DNA of 64,000 bases from Elizabethkingia meningoseptica_A (GTDB lineage Bacteria; Bacteroidota; Bacteroidia; Flavobacteriales; Weeksellaceae). Below, piece after piece: positions 63,631 to 64,000 of the stretch (positions are counted from its first letter, which is position 1; each line of letters starts with the position of its first letter). The position numbers and the translations under genes are program-made. The stretch covers positions 186,001-250,000 of the forward strand of contig NZ_JBJDLK010000002.1 in the NCBI RefSeq assembly GCF_045762675.1, read 5' to 3'. The notes under the pieces were generated by a model that was not told where the DNA came from, searched no databases, and worked only from the letters and a program-made list of their open reading frames with translations.

Positions 63631-63703
63631 TTTTTAGAGGATATTCAATGCATAAAATTAAGCACAACAACGGAACAATTTAATATGGTTATTAATGTAA
63701 CAA

Positions 63704-63743
63704 TATAGCAGTATAGCAGTATAGTAGTATAGCAGTATAACAA
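63704..63743. repeat. Tandem repeat of an 8-bp unit (TATAGCAG)
   Basis: Five successive units begin at 63704, 63712, 63720, 63728 and 63736. Units 1, 2 and 4 are exact; unit 3 has one change and unit 5 two. Confidence 0.85.
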
Positions 63744-63745
63744 TA

Positions 63746-63787
63746 CCATCAACCATCAACCATCAACCATCAACCATCAACCATAAC
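63746..63787. repeat. Tandem repeat of a 7-bp unit (CCATCAA)
   Basis: Five exact units occupy 63746-63780, followed by a changed unit CCATAAC. It directly follows the 8-bp repeat. Confidence 0.9.
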
Positions 63788-63801
63788 TCAGAACTTATCA
63801 T

Positions 63802-63809
63802 TACATTTG
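63802..63809 (+). promoter_or_regulatory. Putative -7 box of the right-edge gene
   Basis: TACATTTG matches TAnnTTTG, 15 bases before the ATG at 63825. Confidence 0.5.
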
Positions 63810-63824
63810 CTTTTTATTCTGCTT

Positions 63825-64000
63825 ATGAAAAAATCTATGATTGAAAAACTCTCTTCTTTTATATCCAATTTATTCAATCCGATATTCTCTTTCTTATTCT
63901 TCCTACTCTATTATGCTTTCAGTACTATGGAAAATCAGGAAGCATGGCTGTTAATAGGAAAAGCAATTCTTATTTTTGCCCTGCCTATTTTAGGTTATAT
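63825..64000 (+). CDS. Membrane protein, N-terminal part (runs off the right edge)
   Basis: The open frame begins MKKSMIEKLSSFISNLFNPIF and continues through two hydrophobic segments (FSFLFFLLYYAF and LLIGKAILIFALPILGY) to the window end. The start resembles PAP2-like or other flavobacterial inner-membrane proteins whose N-terminus reads SNLFNP. That similarity is weak, so I leave the family open. The -7 box upstream and the continuous frame support a real gene. The partial length prevents a function call. Confidence 0.65.
   Translation, partial: MKKSMIEKLSSFISNLFNPIFSFLFFLLYYAFSTMENQEAWLLIGKAILIFALPILGY

Noticed and set aside
63704..63787. Possible CRISPR array
   Set aside because: The units are 7-8 bases in direct tandem without spacers, and no cas gene is present.

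Overview
The window looks like a chromosomal segment of a flavobacterium, most probably Elizabethkingia (Weeksellaceae). The DNA is AT-rich. Many genes follow a Bacteroidota -7 box of the form TAnnTTTG, and Shine-Dalgarno sequences are rare. The housekeeping proteins are Bacteroidota-like. The protein at 44073..45461 matches, as far as I remember its sequence, the GH109 alpha-N-acetylgalactosaminidase described from Elizabethkingia meningoseptica. I see no phage, transposase, CRISPR array, rRNA or tRNA.

Layout. 1-9.1 kb: the start of a GH65-like glycosidase running off the left edge, rplS, a Nudix hydrolase, a divergent AraC regulator/Bcr-CflA exporter pair, a secreted alpha/beta hydrolase, an MFS carrier, an ammonium channel and an EamA transporter. 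9.4-15 kb: a secreted M60 (mucinase-type) metalloprotease with a C-terminal FISUMP domain, rpsA and a DbpA-like DEAD-box helicase. 15-24.7 kb: a tandem array of four S41 (tricorn-type) protease lipoproteins and three small outer-membrane beta-barrel proteins, all on the minus strand, followed upstream by a membrane TPR-LuxR regulator (25.2-26.6 kb). 26.9-34.3 kb: MerR regulator, a helix-hairpin-helix repeat protein, a two-domain ABC ATPase, acyl-CoA dehydrogenase, a thioredoxin-like protein, a DUF4230 protein and a lipoprotein. 34.4-38.7 kb: leuA-leuC-leuD-leuB leucine operon (minus strand). 40.6-44 kb: thrS-infC-rpmI-rplT translation cluster. 44-47.4 kb: GH109 glycosidase, sugar nucleotidyltransferase and NahK-like sugar kinase in a tight operon. 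47.8-51.2 kb: beta-barrel protein, LytS/LytTR two-component pair and another outer-membrane protein. 51.4-63.6 kb: dgt, a TIGR01777 epimerase, gltB-gltD glutamate synthase and gcvP. The right edge cuts a membrane protein.

How the genes work together. Two parts stand out. The first is the array of paired outer-membrane barrel plus S41 lipoprotein genes. The lipoproteins carry a Lys-Asp-Asp-Glu type surface-export signal, so I infer a duplicated surface proteolysis system. The second is the GH109/nucleotidyltransferase/kinase operon. It reads as a route from GalNAc released from host glycans to GalNAc-1-phosphate and then a UDP-sugar. With the M60 protease and the GH65-like enzyme it suggests use of host glycoproteins. 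These functional links are inference from family and context.
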